A DNA stretch of 64,000 bases from Pseudarthrobacter sp. BIM B-2242 (GTDB lineage: Bacteria; Actinomycetota; Actinomycetes; Actinomycetales; Micrococcaceae). Below, piece after piece: positions 41,321 through 50,318 of the stretch; the first letter of the stretch is position 1; every line of letters starts with the position of its first letter. The stretch covers positions 4,154,001 through 4,218,000 of the forward strand of contig NZ_CP061721.1 in NCBI RefSeq assembly GCF_014764445.1, read 5' to 3'. The notes beneath the pieces are model-generated. The model saw nothing but the letters and a program-made list of their open reading frames with translations. It did no database searches and had not been told where the DNA came from. The position numbers and the translations under genes were made by a program.

Positions 41321-43168
41321 ATGCATGCTCCGGCATCGCTGCGCCCGGTGGAGCGCCTCGACGGGTACTTGCCCATCGAAGATCATGGCCTCATCGGCGA
41401 CGGATCCACGTGTGCCTTGGTGGGGCGCGACGGCGGTATTTCCTGGCTTTGCCTCCCCGAGTTCGACAGCCCGCCGTTCCTTGCCGGAATCCTGGACACG
41501 GACGCCGGCGGCCTCCTGGAGATCGCTCCCCTGCCGCTCCTTTCCTCCACCCAGCGGTACACGGAGGACTCCGGCGTCGTTGTCACGTCTCTGCTATCGG
41601 ACCACGGCATGCTCAAGGTGACGGACTGCATGACGCTCCGCTCCGGTGCCAATCTCGCAGAACCGGTTCCGGCGGGCAGGCATGAGCTTCTGCGTTATGC
41701 GGAGGCGGTGGGCGGTGACATCCGGGTTCGCGTTCGCCTGGTCCCCAAGATCGGCACCACTTTTGACCAGCTTGCGGGCGGGTGGAGGTTCGACTGGCCG
41801 GTGAACGGTACGGCCGAGGTCTACCTATGGTCCTCCGTAGAGCTTCGGCCGGACGGACGGGGACTTAGCGCCGAGCTGACGCTCCGCGCAGGCGAGACAC
41901 TGACGGTCTCACTGCATTGGTCAGGGCGCTTCCGGCTGCGGCAACGGCCGGAAGCGAAAAAGCTCATCGACCAGACCGTACGGGCATGGCGGGAGTGGTC
42001 CTCCGGCCTGAATTGCGAGGGCTCGCAGGCCGAGCTGATGAAGCGCTCGGCCCTGACCCTGAAGCTCCTCGATCATGCGGAAACCGGTGCCATCATGGCA
42101 GCGGCCACCTCGTCCCTGCCCGAATGGCCGGGCGCCCCGCGCAACTGGGACTACCGCTACACCTGGGTGCGGGACGCGTCCTTCTCCAACTACGTCTTCC
42201 GGCGGATCGGTGACCGCAGTGATGCCGACGTGTTCCTCGCCTGGGTGCTCACCAATGTGGAGCGCGACGGCGTTCCACACGTGATGTACGCGCTGGACGG
42301 TTCGCAGCCGCCCGAGGAAGTTGTGGATCCAATTCTGCGGGGCTACCGGGGCTCCGCCCCGGTTCGGTGGGGGAACGGCGCCATCCACCAGGTGCAGCAC
42401 GATGTCTACGGTGAAATCGTGGACATCGCCTACCAGTGGTCCAACAGCGGCCAGCCGGTGGACAAGCACCTGTGGGCGGCACTGGTCCCCATCGTGGAAG
42501 CAGCCATCACCAGCTGGAAGACGCCGGACAGCGGCCCCTGGGAGGTCCGCACCGCCGGGCGTCCCTTCACCTACTCGGCGGCCATGTGCCACGTGGCCCT
42601 GGACCGGGCCATCCAGATCGCCCGGAAGCACAAGCTGCCCTATCCCACCCGGCGCTGGGCCGCGGCGGCCCGGGAGATCCACGACGCGGCACTGGGACTC
42701 TCCTGGAATCCGGAGCGCCGCACTTTTACTGAACAGCTCGGTGGGACGGGCGGCGTGGACGCTGCCCTGCTGTCACTGCCCATCCGGAATGTCATCAGGT
42801 TCGACGACCCAAGAATGGTCTCCACCACCAGGGCCATCGCTTCCAGTCTGGATGCAGGCAACGGACTTCTCTTCCGTTACCTGCCCGAGGAGTCGCCGGA
42901 CGGACTGCCCGGCGGCGAAGGCGCCTTCCTGCTGTGCAGCTTCTGGCTGGTGGACAACCTGGCGGGGCAAGGACGGTTGGATGAGGCGCATGAACTGTAC
43001 GAATCCCTGTGCAGCCGGGCGAATCCCCTCGGCCTGCTCCCCGAACAGATCCATCCGGACACCGGGGAGTTCCTCGGCAACTTCCCGCAGGCCTTCAGCC
43101 ACGTGGGCGTCCTGTCCAGCGGACTGCGGCTCCTGAAAGCGCAACGCCGCAAGGCCTCGCAGTCCTGA
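41321..43168 (+). CDS. Glycoside hydrolase family 15 protein (glucoamylase/trehalase-like)
   Basis: A 615-residue protein without a signal peptide. The N-terminal beta-sandwich (about 10-210) includes LPIEDHGLIGDGSTCALVGR, and the (alpha/alpha)6 barrel follows. PRNWDYRYTWVRDASFSNYV (about 276) is the GH15 substrate-binding motif. PDSGPWEVRTAGRPFTYSAA (about 404) holds the general acid Glu. GLLPEQIHPDTGEFLGNFPQ (about 570) holds the base Glu. Actinobacterial members of this branch include trehalases and glucan hydrolases acting inside the cell; the sugar cannot be fixed from sequence. AAGGAG lies 11 nt before the ATG. It stands alone. Confidence 0.9.
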   Translation: MHAPASLRPVERLDGYLPIEDHGLIGDGSTCALVGRDGGISWLCLPEFDSPPFLAGILDTDAGGLLEIAPLPLLSSTQRYTEDSGVVVTSLLSDHGMLKVTDCMTLRSGANLAEPVPAGRHELLRYAEAVGGDIRVRVRLVPKIGTTFDQLAGGWRFDWPVNGTAEVYLWSSVELRPDGRGLSAELTLRAGETLTVSLHWSGRFRLRQRPEAKKLIDQTVRAWREWSSGLNCEGSQAELMKRSALTLKLLDHAETGAIMAAATSSLPEWPGAPRNWDYRYTWVRDASFSNYVFRRIGDRSDADVFLAWVLTNVERDGVPHVMYALDGSQPPEEVVDPILRGYRGSAPVRWGNGAIHQVQHDVYGEIVDIAYQWSNSGQPVDKHLWAALVPIVEAAITSWKTPDSGPWEVRTAGRPFTYSAAMCHVALDRAIQIARKHKLPYPTRRWAAAAREIHDAALGLSWNPERRTFTEQLGGTGGVDAALLSLPIRNVIRFDDPRMVSTTRAIASSLDAGNGLLFRYLPEESPDGLPGGEGAFLLCSFWLVDNLAGQGRLDEAHELYESLCSRANPLGLLPEQIHPDTGEFLGNFPQAFSHVGVLSSGLRLLKAQRRKASQS

Positions 43169-43202
43169 TCCGCTGCGGGCCCCGGAATCCCAACGCTGAA
43201 GG

Positions 43203-43616
43203 CTAAAAGAGCGGCACCGTATTCTTCTCCACCAGAGCGGGATTCCCCACCGGTTCCCGCTTCCGTTTAAGGAAACCGGCCCGTTGGTAGCGCTGGGCCA
43301 GGATGAACCCGGCGGGCGTGCCGTGTTCGTAGGACTCAACAAAGACGGCCTCCTGCCGGCCTTCCGAGGTGGTCATAAATCCATCCCAGGCAAGGGCTGC
43401 ACGGTCAGGACGTGGATCCTCACTGACCGACCGCCTGGCTGCGGCCACGCCTTCCTCGAGCTGATTTCCGGCGAGATAGCGCTGCAGATTCCGTTGATCT
43501 CCGGTTTCCCGAATAACGAAGGGCACCAGGTCGGTGCCGGAAGAGACAACAGAGTCGATGGCATGGTCCAGAGCCATAAAGGCCAGGTTGCGAAGTTCCT
43601 CAGAGTATTCATCCAT
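43203..43616 (-). CDS. Conserved hypothetical protein
   Basis: A 137-residue soluble protein. Visible features are LAFMALDHAIDSVVSSGTDL (helix, about 11), VPFVIRETGDQRNLQRYLAG and a central beta-rich part, ALAWDGFMTTSEGRQEAVFV (about 74). I do not recognise the family. The length and composition suggest a small alpha/beta protein. It is convergent with the GH15 gene, with 34 bp between the stops. Confidence 0.6.
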   Translation of the reverse strand: MDEYSEELRNLAFMALDHAIDSVVSSGTDLVPFVIRETGDQRNLQRYLAGNQLEEGVAAARRSVSEDPRPDRAALAWDGFMTTSEGRQEAVFVESYEHGTPAGFILAQRYQRAGFLKRKREPVGNPALVEKNTVPLF

Positions 43617-43705
43617 GGCAGGAGGCTAACCTCCCGCCACTGCAAAAATGCTGCTTACGGCAGGTGACACACCGGGCAGATATCGCCCGCGGCATGGCGC
43701 CGACA

Positions 43706-43741
43706 TTGACACGCCCTGTGACCCGTGCCATATTTAAGGCG
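43706..43741 (+). promoter_or_regulatory. Promoter of the asparagine operon, probably giving a leaderless message
   Basis: TTGACA at 43706-43711 and CATATT at 43729-43734 are separated by 17 bp. Transcription would begin about 7 bases later, at or very near the GTG (43741) of the GntR gene, and no Shine-Dalgarno sequence is visible before that GTG. Confidence 0.55.
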
Positions 43742-44475
43742 TGAACCTGTCAGACAGCCGGACAGCAGGACAGCCTGCCACCACCCACCACGAGCAGAGT
43801 GCCGGAACCTTGCCTCTCGCAAGGCTCAGCGCTGCCGAAGCGGTGTTCAATGCCGTCCGGGCTGACATCGAATCCGGCAAAGTGGCGGTGGGTGGGAAGC
43901 TCAGCTCCGAGGCGTCCCTCTCGCAGCAGTACGGCGTCAGCCGCTCAGTGATCCGGGAAGCCCTGCGTTCCTGCACGGCCTTAGGCCTGACCGTCACCAA
44001 GACCGGGAAGGGCACCTTTGTGGTGGCCGACAAGGTCGCAAACGACCTCACGCTGGGACAGTACTCCGCACGGGACCTCACCGAAGCCCGGCCCCACATC
44101 GAAGTCCCCGCCGCCGGACTGGCCGCCCAGCGGCGGACAGGCGAGGAACTGGAGACGCTGCGGAGCATCGTCGCCGCGATGACCGCCGAAACCGACCCGG
44201 AATCGTGGGTTGCCCTGGACTCCAGCTTCCACGCCGCCATCGCCCGGGCCAGCGGCAACAAGGTTTTCGCCAGCGTGGTTGCGGATATCCGGGGAGCCCT
44301 GGCCTTCCAGTCCGAGACGCTGAACATGGTGGCTGACCGCCAGCACGCCTCGGACACCGAACACCAGCGGATCCTTGAAGCCATCGAAGCAGGCTCAGCA
44401 GACGAAGCCAGCAAAGCGATGGCAGAACATCTCCGCGCCGTGGGCCTTGCCCTCGATTCCATCCTCAGCAAGTAA
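43741..44475 (+). CDS. GntR-family (FadR/FCD) regulator of the asparagine/aspartate operon
   Basis: A 244-residue regulator. A 25-residue leader precedes the winged helix: FNAVRADIESGKVAVGGKLS, then LSQQYGVSRSVIREALRSCT (about 60) and the wing GKGTFVVADKV. The FCD domain (about 105-240) has DLTEARPHIEVPAAGLAAQR, ALDSSFHAAIARASGNKVFA and MAEHLRAVG. It is the first gene of a four-gene run with asparaginase, aspartase and a permease, so asparagine- or aspartate-dependent control is the natural inference. The asparaginase gene starts 26 bp after its stop. Confidence 0.88.
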   Translation: MNLSDSRTAGQPATTHHEQSAGTLPLARLSAAEAVFNAVRADIESGKVAVGGKLSSEASLSQQYGVSRSVIREALRSCTALGLTVTKTGKGTFVVADKVANDLTLGQYSARDLTEARPHIEVPAAGLAAQRRTGEELETLRSIVAAMTAETDPESWVALDSSFHAAIARASGNKVFASVVADIRGALAFQSETLNMVADRQHASDTEHQRILEAIEAGSADEASKAMAEHLRAVGLALDSILSK

Positions 44476-44501
44476 TCCCTGAACAAGACTCCTAGGACCT
44501 C

Positions 44502-45626
44502 ATGCCTGCCGCTGCCCTTTCTGCTGCCCAAACCGCCGTCCCCGGCACAGCTCCACACGGATTCCGGTCCGGAATCAACAGCGGAAACCTTCCGCAGCAC
44601 GCACCCCTCGTGGTTGCCACGCGCGACGGACTAGTGGAAAGCATCCACTACGGATCGGCCATCGCCACGGCCCCGGACGGCTCTATCCTGGCGTCGGCTG
44701 GCGATCCCCTGGCTCCGTTCTACCCCCGTTCTTCACTCAAGCCGCTGCAGTCCGTGGCCATGGTCCGCGCCGGCCTGAAACTGCCTGCCGACCTGCTCGC
44801 CCTGGCTGCAGCGAGCCACTCCGGCGGAGCCAGGCACCGCGGCGGTACCCAGCGCATCCTCGCCATGCACGGCCTCACCGCCAACGACCTGGAGAACAGC
44901 ACCGACCTCCCCTATGGCACCAGCGAGCGCGAAAACTGGCTGCGTTCCGGACTCCACGCCACACAGGTCACCCAAAACTGCTCCGGCAAACATGCCGCCA
45001 TGGCCGCCACCTGCGTCATCAACGGCTGGCCGGTCAAGGGCTACCTGGACCCGTCGCACCCGCTGCAGCAGGCTGTCGCGGCCACCGTCGCCGACCTGAC
45101 CGGCGAGCAGCCACTGGCCCTCAGCACCGACGGCTGCGGCACTCCGCTGTTCGCCCTCACCCTGCGCGGCATGGCCCGCGCCTTCGGCACCATCGCTGCA
45201 GCTGCCGCCGCCGCCAATACTCCTGCAAGAACCCCCGACGACGGCGGGGCGGCCCCGCTGCTGGCGGAAGCCGCCGTCGGACTTGCCATGCGGCAGCACC
45301 CGGACATGGTGGCCGGCGAGCGCCGCGACGTCACCGAACTGATGCGGCTGCTCCCCGGCGCCGTGGCAAAGGACGGTTTTGAGGGTGTCCAGCTCGTGGG
45401 CCTGCCCGATGGCCGCGCCGTCGCGATCAAGATTTCAGACGGCGGCGATCGCGCCCGGATGCCCGCCGCCGTCCACATGCTTGAGTGCCTCGGCGTGAAT
45501 ACTGCGCCGCTGGCCGGTATCAGCACGGCCCCCGTTTTCGGCGGCGGCCACCACGTCGGCCTGCTGCAATCCCTGAATTTCCTGGCTGCACCAACACTGT
45601 CCAACCCCGACAACGAAACCCGCTGA
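44502..45626 (+). CDS. L-asparaginase, Asparaginase_II (Rhizobium AnsA-like) family
   Basis: A 374-residue enzyme hydrolysing L-asparagine to aspartate and ammonia. It belongs to the Rhizobium etli AnsA-like family, not the E. coli AnsA/B type. Signatures are FYPRSSLKPLQSVAMVRAG (about 73; the Ser-x-x-Lys is the proposed catalytic pair), ALAAASHSGGARHRGGTQ (about 100), TQNCSGKHAAMAATCVINGW (about 157) and LSTDGCGTPLFALTLRGMA. There is no signal peptide, so it is cytoplasmic. AspA follows after 8 bp, so the product aspartate is passed to the next step. Confidence 0.92.
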   Translation: MPAAALSAAQTAVPGTAPHGFRSGINSGNLPQHAPLVVATRDGLVESIHYGSAIATAPDGSILASAGDPLAPFYPRSSLKPLQSVAMVRAGLKLPADLLALAAASHSGGARHRGGTQRILAMHGLTANDLENSTDLPYGTSERENWLRSGLHATQVTQNCSGKHAAMAATCVINGWPVKGYLDPSHPLQQAVAATVADLTGEQPLALSTDGCGTPLFALTLRGMARAFGTIAAAAAAANTPARTPDDGGAAPLLAEAAVGLAMRQHPDMVAGERRDVTELMRLLPGAVAKDGFEGVQLVGLPDGRAVAIKISDGGDRARMPAAVHMLECLGVNTAPLAGISTAPVFGGGHHVGLLQSLNFLAAPTLSNPDNETR

Positions 45627-45634
45627 GGACCCTC

Positions 45635-47074
45635 ATGCCAACCCTGACCACTCTTGAGTCCACTGACGTTGTACCGGAAATCCGCTCCGAGCACGATCTC
45701 CTGGGCGACCGGGATATCCCTTTCAACGCATACTGGGGCGTCCACACGCTGCGCGCCGTGGAGAACTTTCCCATCACCGGGCAGCCGCTGTCCTCCAACA
45801 TGCACCTGGTCCGCGGCCTTGCGGCCGTGAAACTCGCGGCTGCACGTACCAACCACGAGCTGGGCCTGCTGGACGCCGAACGCACCGAAGCCATCGAACA
45901 GGCATGCCAGGACGTTATGGCCGGGAAACTCAGCGACCAGTTTGTGGTGGACGTGATCCAGGGCGGGGCCGGGACGTCGTCGAACATGAACGCCAACGAG
46001 GTCATTGCCAACAGGGCGCTGGAAATCCTCGGCCACCCCAAGGGCGACTACGCCCGCCTGCACCCGAACGACCACGTGAACCTTAGCCAGTCCACCAACG
46101 ACGTCTACCCCACGGCCGTGAAGCTGGGCACCATCTTCGCCGCCCGGAAACTGCTGGACGCACTGGCCGAACTCGAGGAGGCGTTCGGTGAGAAGGCGCT
46201 GGAATTCCGCACAGTGGTGAAGATGGGCCGGACACAGCTTCAGGATGCCGTCCCCATGACCCTGGGCCAGGAATTCGGCACGTATGCCATCACCATTGGC
46301 GAGGACCGCCTGCGCATGGCCGAGGCCGAACTGCTCATCCACGAAATCAACCTCGGCGCCACAGCAATCGGTACCGGCCTGAACGCCCCGGCCGGCTACG
46401 CCGAGACCGCCTGCCGGCACCTCGCCGAAGTCACCGGACTGCCGCTGGTCACCGCCGTCGACCTCATCGAGGCCACCCAGGACGTCGGCGCCTTTGTGCA
46501 CCTGTCCGGCGTTCTCAAGCGCGTGGCCGTGAAGCTCTCCAAGATCTGCAACGACCTCCGCCTTCTCTCTTCGGGCCCGCGCGCGGGCTTCGGCGAAATA
46601 AACCTCCCCGCCGTCCAGTCCGGCTCCTCCATCATGCCCGGCAAGATCAACCCGGTGATCCCGGAAGTGGTCAGCCAGGTGGCCTACGAGGTCATCGGCA
46701 ACGACGTCACCATCACCATGGCCGCCGAGGCCGGCCAGCTCCAGCTCAACGCCTTCGAACCGATTATTGTCCACAGCCTCCACAAGAGCATCTCCCACCT
46801 GGAAGCCGCCTGCCGCACCCTCACGGCCCGCTGCGTCCGGGGAATCACCGCCAACACCGACCACCTCCGCCTCACCGTCGAGCAGTCGATCGGCCTGGTC
46901 ACCGCCCTGAATCCCCATCTCGGCTACGCCACCGCCACCGCCACCGCCATCGCCCAGGAAGCCCTCGCCACCGGCAAGGGCGTAGCGGAACTCGTCCTCG
47001 AACACGGCCTGCTCACGGACACCCAGCTCCAGGACCTGCTCAGCCCCGAACGCCTCGCCAACCTCAGCAAGTAA
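45635..47074 (+). CDS. aspA: Aspartate ammonia-lyase
   Basis: A 479-residue fumarase/aspartase-superfamily enzyme that converts aspartate to fumarate and ammonia. The N-terminal EHDLLGDRDIPFNAYWGVHT is typical of aspartase. The mobile catalytic loop is SGSSIMPGKINPVIPEVVSQ (about 328), with the catalytic Ser in GSS. NDVYPTAVKLG (about 150) and GRTQLQDAVPMTLGQEFG (about 197) complete the active site. ATG 45635 has GAGG 6 nt upstream; the frame extends further but overlaps the asparaginase gene. Together with the asparaginase it turns asparagine into fumarate plus two ammonia. Confidence 0.94.
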   Translation: MPTLTTLESTDVVPEIRSEHDLLGDRDIPFNAYWGVHTLRAVENFPITGQPLSSNMHLVRGLAAVKLAAARTNHELGLLDAERTEAIEQACQDVMAGKLSDQFVVDVIQGGAGTSSNMNANEVIANRALEILGHPKGDYARLHPNDHVNLSQSTNDVYPTAVKLGTIFAARKLLDALAELEEAFGEKALEFRTVVKMGRTQLQDAVPMTLGQEFGTYAITIGEDRLRMAEAELLIHEINLGATAIGTGLNAPAGYAETACRHLAEVTGLPLVTAVDLIEATQDVGAFVHLSGVLKRVAVKLSKICNDLRLLSSGPRAGFGEINLPAVQSGSSIMPGKINPVIPEVVSQVAYEVIGNDVTITMAAEAGQLQLNAFEPIIVHSLHKSISHLEAACRTLTARCVRGITANTDHLRLTVEQSIGLVTALNPHLGYATATATAIAQEALATGKGVAELVLEHGLLTDTQLQDLLSPERLANLSK

Positions 47075-47083
47075 GGCACACGC

Positions 47084-48604
47084 ATGACTAATCCCCCCAC
47101 CCCCCTCCCCGACCACATCATCGACGGCGGCCACGCCCACGCCACCGAATCCGCTCTGCACGCGGAGGACAAGGGCTATCACAAGAACCTCAAGCCCCGG
47201 CAGATCCAGATGATCGCCATCGGCGGGGCCATCGGCACCGGCCTGTTCCTTGGAGCTGGCGGCCGGCTCAACGCCGCCGGGCCGTCCCTCGTCATCGCCT
47301 ACGCGGTCTGCGGCTTCTTCGCCTTCCTCATCCTCCGGGCGCTGGGCGAACTGGTGCTCCACCGGCCGTCGTCGGGCTCGTTCGTCTCCTACGCCCGTGA
47401 ATTCTTCGGCGAGAAGGCTGCGTTCGTTTCCGGGTGGTTCTACTGGATCAACTGGGCCACCACAACCATCGTGGACATCACCGCGGCCGCCCTGTACATG
47501 AACTTCTTCGGCAACTACATCCCCTGGATGGCAGCGGTTCCGCAGTGGGCATGGGCACTGATCGCCCTGCTGGTGGTGCTCGCCCTGAACCTCGTTTCCG
47601 TCAAGGTCTTCGGCGAAATGGAATTCTGGTTCGCCCTGATCAAGGTCGCCGCGCTGGTGGTCTTCCTCGTCGTAGGAACCTACTTCGTCATCTTCGGCAC
47701 CCCCGTGGACGGCCAGCAGGTGGGCCTCAGCCTCCTGTCCGACAACGGCGGCGTGTTCCCCAACGGCCTCCTGCCCATGATCATCCTGATGCAGGGCGTC
47801 CTGTTCGCCTACGCCTCCATCGAACTCGTGGGCACCGCCGCCGGCGAGACCGAGAACCCCGAAAAGATCATGCCCAAGGCCATCAACTCCGTGGTCTTCC
47901 GCATCGCCGTCTTCTACGTCGGGTCCGTCATCCTGCTCGCCCTGCTGCTGCCGTACACGTCCTATGAGAAGGGCGTTAGCCCCTTCGTGACCTTCTTCGG
48001 CTCCATCGGCATCCAGGGCGTGGACGTCATCATGAACCTTGTGGTCCTCACCGCCGCGCTCTCCTCCCTCAACGCAGGCCTATATTCCACCGGGCGCATA
48101 CTTCGCTCCATGTCCGTGAACGGCTCCGCGCCGAAGTTCGCGGGGCGGATGAACAAAGCCGGCGTCCCCTACGGCGGCATTGCCATCACCGCCGGAGTCT
48201 CCCTGCTGGGCGTTCCGCTGAACTACCTGGTGCCCGCACAGGCCTTCGAGATCGTGCTCAACGTGGCGTCCGTGGGCATCATCATGACCTGGGCAACCAT
48301 TGTGCTCTGCCAGATCCAGCTCAAACGCTGGGCTGACAAGGGCTGGCTCGAACGCCCTTCCTTCCGCATGTTCGGCGCCCCGTACACCGGCTACCTCTCC
48401 CTGCTGTTCCTGGTGGGCGTGCTGGTGATGGTCTTCCTCGAGTCCCCGCTCACCATGCTGGTCACGGCCATCGCCTCGGTATTGATGGTGTTCGGCTGGT
48501 ACGCCTGCCGCCACCGCATCCGCGAAATCGCCGAGGCCCGCGACGGCTTCACGGGCACCGCCCCGGTGGTCGCCAACCCGGCCGCAGACACCTTCAGGAA
48601 GTAA
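47084..48604 (+). CDS. Amino acid permease (AAT/APC family), probable L-asparagine permease
   Basis: A 506-residue membrane protein with about 12 helices. The first family motif is [20 protein letters not shown] (about 37), with the substrate-backbone-binding GGAIGTG. Others are [20 protein letters not shown] (about 89), [20 protein letters not shown] (about 245) and [20 protein letters not shown]. Among amino acid transporters of this family, AnsP (asparagine) and GABA permeases look closest, and the location 9 bp after aspA supports asparagine. It imports the substrate for the two upstream enzymes using the proton gradient. Confidence 0.88.
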   Translation: MTNPPTPLPDHIIDGGHAHATESALHAEDKGYHKNLKPRQIQMIAIGGAIGTGLFLGAGGRLNAAGPSLVIAYAVCGFFAFLILRALGELVLHRPSSGSFVSYAREFFGEKAAFVSGWFYWINWATTTIVDITAAALYMNFFGNYIPWMAAVPQWAWALIALLVVLALNLVSVKVFGEMEFWFALIKVAALVVFLVVGTYFVIFGTPVDGQQVGLSLLSDNGGVFPNGLLPMIILMQGVLFAYASIELVGTAAGETENPEKIMPKAINSVVFRIAVFYVGSVILLALLLPYTSYEKGVSPFVTFFGSIGIQGVDVIMNLVVLTAALSSLNAGLYSTGRILRSMSVNGSAPKFAGRMNKAGVPYGGIAITAGVSLLGVPLNYLVPAQAFEIVLNVASVGIIMTWATIVLCQIQLKRWADKGWLERPSFRMFGAPYTGYLSLLFLVGVLVMVFLESPLTMLVTAIASVLMVFGWYACRHRIREIAEARDGFTGTAPVVANPAADTFRK

Positions 48605-48799
48605 GGCGCCAGTAACGCCCGTCCGGTCCTGGCTGGATCCCGCAGCCGCGCATTGACAAAGCACGCCACGGCAGAGCATGCGGCCAGGCCGCACCCATCT
48701 GTTGCGGTGCACCGGTCTCACAACTCCACATCAGGTACGGCCAGCTGGCGGGGCGTGGTGCCTGAACACCTCAGCGTTCACAAAGCTTTGGAGTTCACC

Positions 48800-50176
48800 A
48801 TGAACAGCAGCACCCTGCAGGCTTTACAGGAAAAGTTACGCGGACCCCTCATCACGCCGGAGCATACGGACTATGACGCAGCCCGCGCCGTCTACAACGG
48901 GATGATCAACAAGCGCCCGGCCGCCATACTCCCGGTTTCCCAGGTAGCGGATGTGATCTCGGCAGTGAACTTCGCCCGCGATGCGGGAATGGACATCGCA
49001 GTCCGCGGTGGCGGCCATAGCGCCCCCGGCTTCGGCACGTGGGATGACGGCCTGGTTATTGATTTCGTCAACCGCCGGGGAGTGCGCGTGGACCCGGCCG
49101 CCGCCACTGCCCGGGCCGAAGCAGGCACTACCTGGGCCGATTTCAATCACGCCACCCACGCGTTCGGCCTTGCCACCACGGGCGGCATCATCGGCTCCAC
49201 CGGAGTGGCGGGCCTGACCCTGGGCGGCGGGATCGGCTACCTTTCGAGGAAATACGGGCTGACCTGTGACAACCTCAAATCCGCCGACGTGGTCACAGCA
49301 GACGGAAAATTCCTGGTAGCCAGCGCCACCGAAAACGAGGACCTTTTTTGGGGACTCCGCGGCGGAACCGGAAACTTTGGTGTTGTCACGTCCCTCGAAT
49401 TCAACCTGCACCCGGTGGATATTGTGTACGGCGGCGTCGTCATCTATCTGCTCGAACACGTCGAGGCCGTGGGGCAGCTGTACCGGGAGACACTCGCTTC
49501 GGCACCGGAGGAGCTCGGCATCTTCCTCGGCGTCCATCAGGGCCCCGAAGTCCCCTTCCTGCCGGCCGAGTACCACGGACGTCCCGTAGTGGTCATTGTG
49601 GGCGGCTGGACCGGCCCGCAGGACGAGGGACCGCGGCAGTGGCAGCCATTCCTGGACGTCGCGCCCGTGGCCGGCTCGTTTGTGGGGCTGCTCCCCTACC
49701 CGGTCCTCAACACGCTGTTCGACGAGTCCCTTCCAAAGGGGCTCCAGGCGCACTGGAAGGCTGAATTCCTGCCCACCATGAGCGACGAAGTCATCAAGGT
49801 GGCCAAGCACTTCGGCGAAGGCGTGCCCAGCCCGCAGACGGCCAACCACTTCTATGCCATCAACGGTGCAGTCCAGCGGGTGCCAAAGGATGCCACGGCC
49901 TTCCCGTACCGGGATGCCGACATCGCCGCCGTGATCGCCGGCATGTGGGAGGATCCTGCGCACAACGAGGCGAACGTGCGCTGGGTGCGCGACTACAGCA
50001 CGGCGCTGCACGAACACAGTGCAGGCGGAGCGTACATCAACTTCATGGACGCCGATGACCAGTCCCGGATCAAGGACAACTACGCCGGTAACTACGAGCG
50101 CCTGGCCAGCATCAAGGCGAAATACGATCCCGATAACCTCTTCCATATCAACCAAAACATCAAGCCGGCGGTCTGA
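48800..50176 (+). CDS. FAD-linked oxidoreductase, berberine-bridge-enzyme (BBE) type
   Basis: A 458-residue flavoenzyme with a PCMH/FAD_binding_4 domain (about 40-205). The flavin-linking His is in AVRGGGHSAPGFG (about 70). GLTLGGGIGYLSRKYGLTCD (about 137) contains the Cys that makes the second flavin bond in bicovalent members. The C-terminal BBE motif is KYDPDNLFHINQNI. There is no signal peptide. Relatives oxidise sugars, alkaloids or polyketides with O2; the substrate is not known. ATG 48800 has GGAG 6 nt upstream; the frame is open further upstream but that part does not look like the family. Confidence 0.88.
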   Translation: MNSSTLQALQEKLRGPLITPEHTDYDAARAVYNGMINKRPAAILPVSQVADVISAVNFARDAGMDIAVRGGGHSAPGFGTWDDGLVIDFVNRRGVRVDPAAATARAEAGTTWADFNHATHAFGLATTGGIIGSTGVAGLTLGGGIGYLSRKYGLTCDNLKSADVVTADGKFLVASATENEDLFWGLRGGTGNFGVVTSLEFNLHPVDIVYGGVVIYLLEHVEAVGQLYRETLASAPEELGIFLGVHQGPEVPFLPAEYHGRPVVVIVGGWTGPQDEGPRQWQPFLDVAPVAGSFVGLLPYPVLNTLFDESLPKGLQAHWKAEFLPTMSDEVIKVAKHFGEGVPSPQTANHFYAINGAVQRVPKDATAFPYRDADIAAVIAGMWEDPAHNEANVRWVRDYSTALHEHSAGGAYINFMDADDQSRIKDNYAGNYERLASIKAKYDPDNLFHINQNIKPAV

Positions 50177-50318
50177 CCTCAGCGCCTCCCGTGTAACGCA
50201 ACCCTCCCGCAACCCATCGTGGCGGGCAGATCGCTTATGCTCAGCAGAGCGCCTTGGCTAGCTGCCCTGCGCGCATCGCAACCTGCAGTTCAACGACGAA
50301 CCACCCGGGAGACACGGC

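Noticed and set aside
45041..47362. A very long open frame on the minus strand opposite the asparaginase and aspartase genes
   Set aside because: It mirrors well-recognised plus-strand genes. The translation is low-complexity Gly/Val/Asp/Ala-rich with no domain, as expected from the antisense of GC-rich codons.
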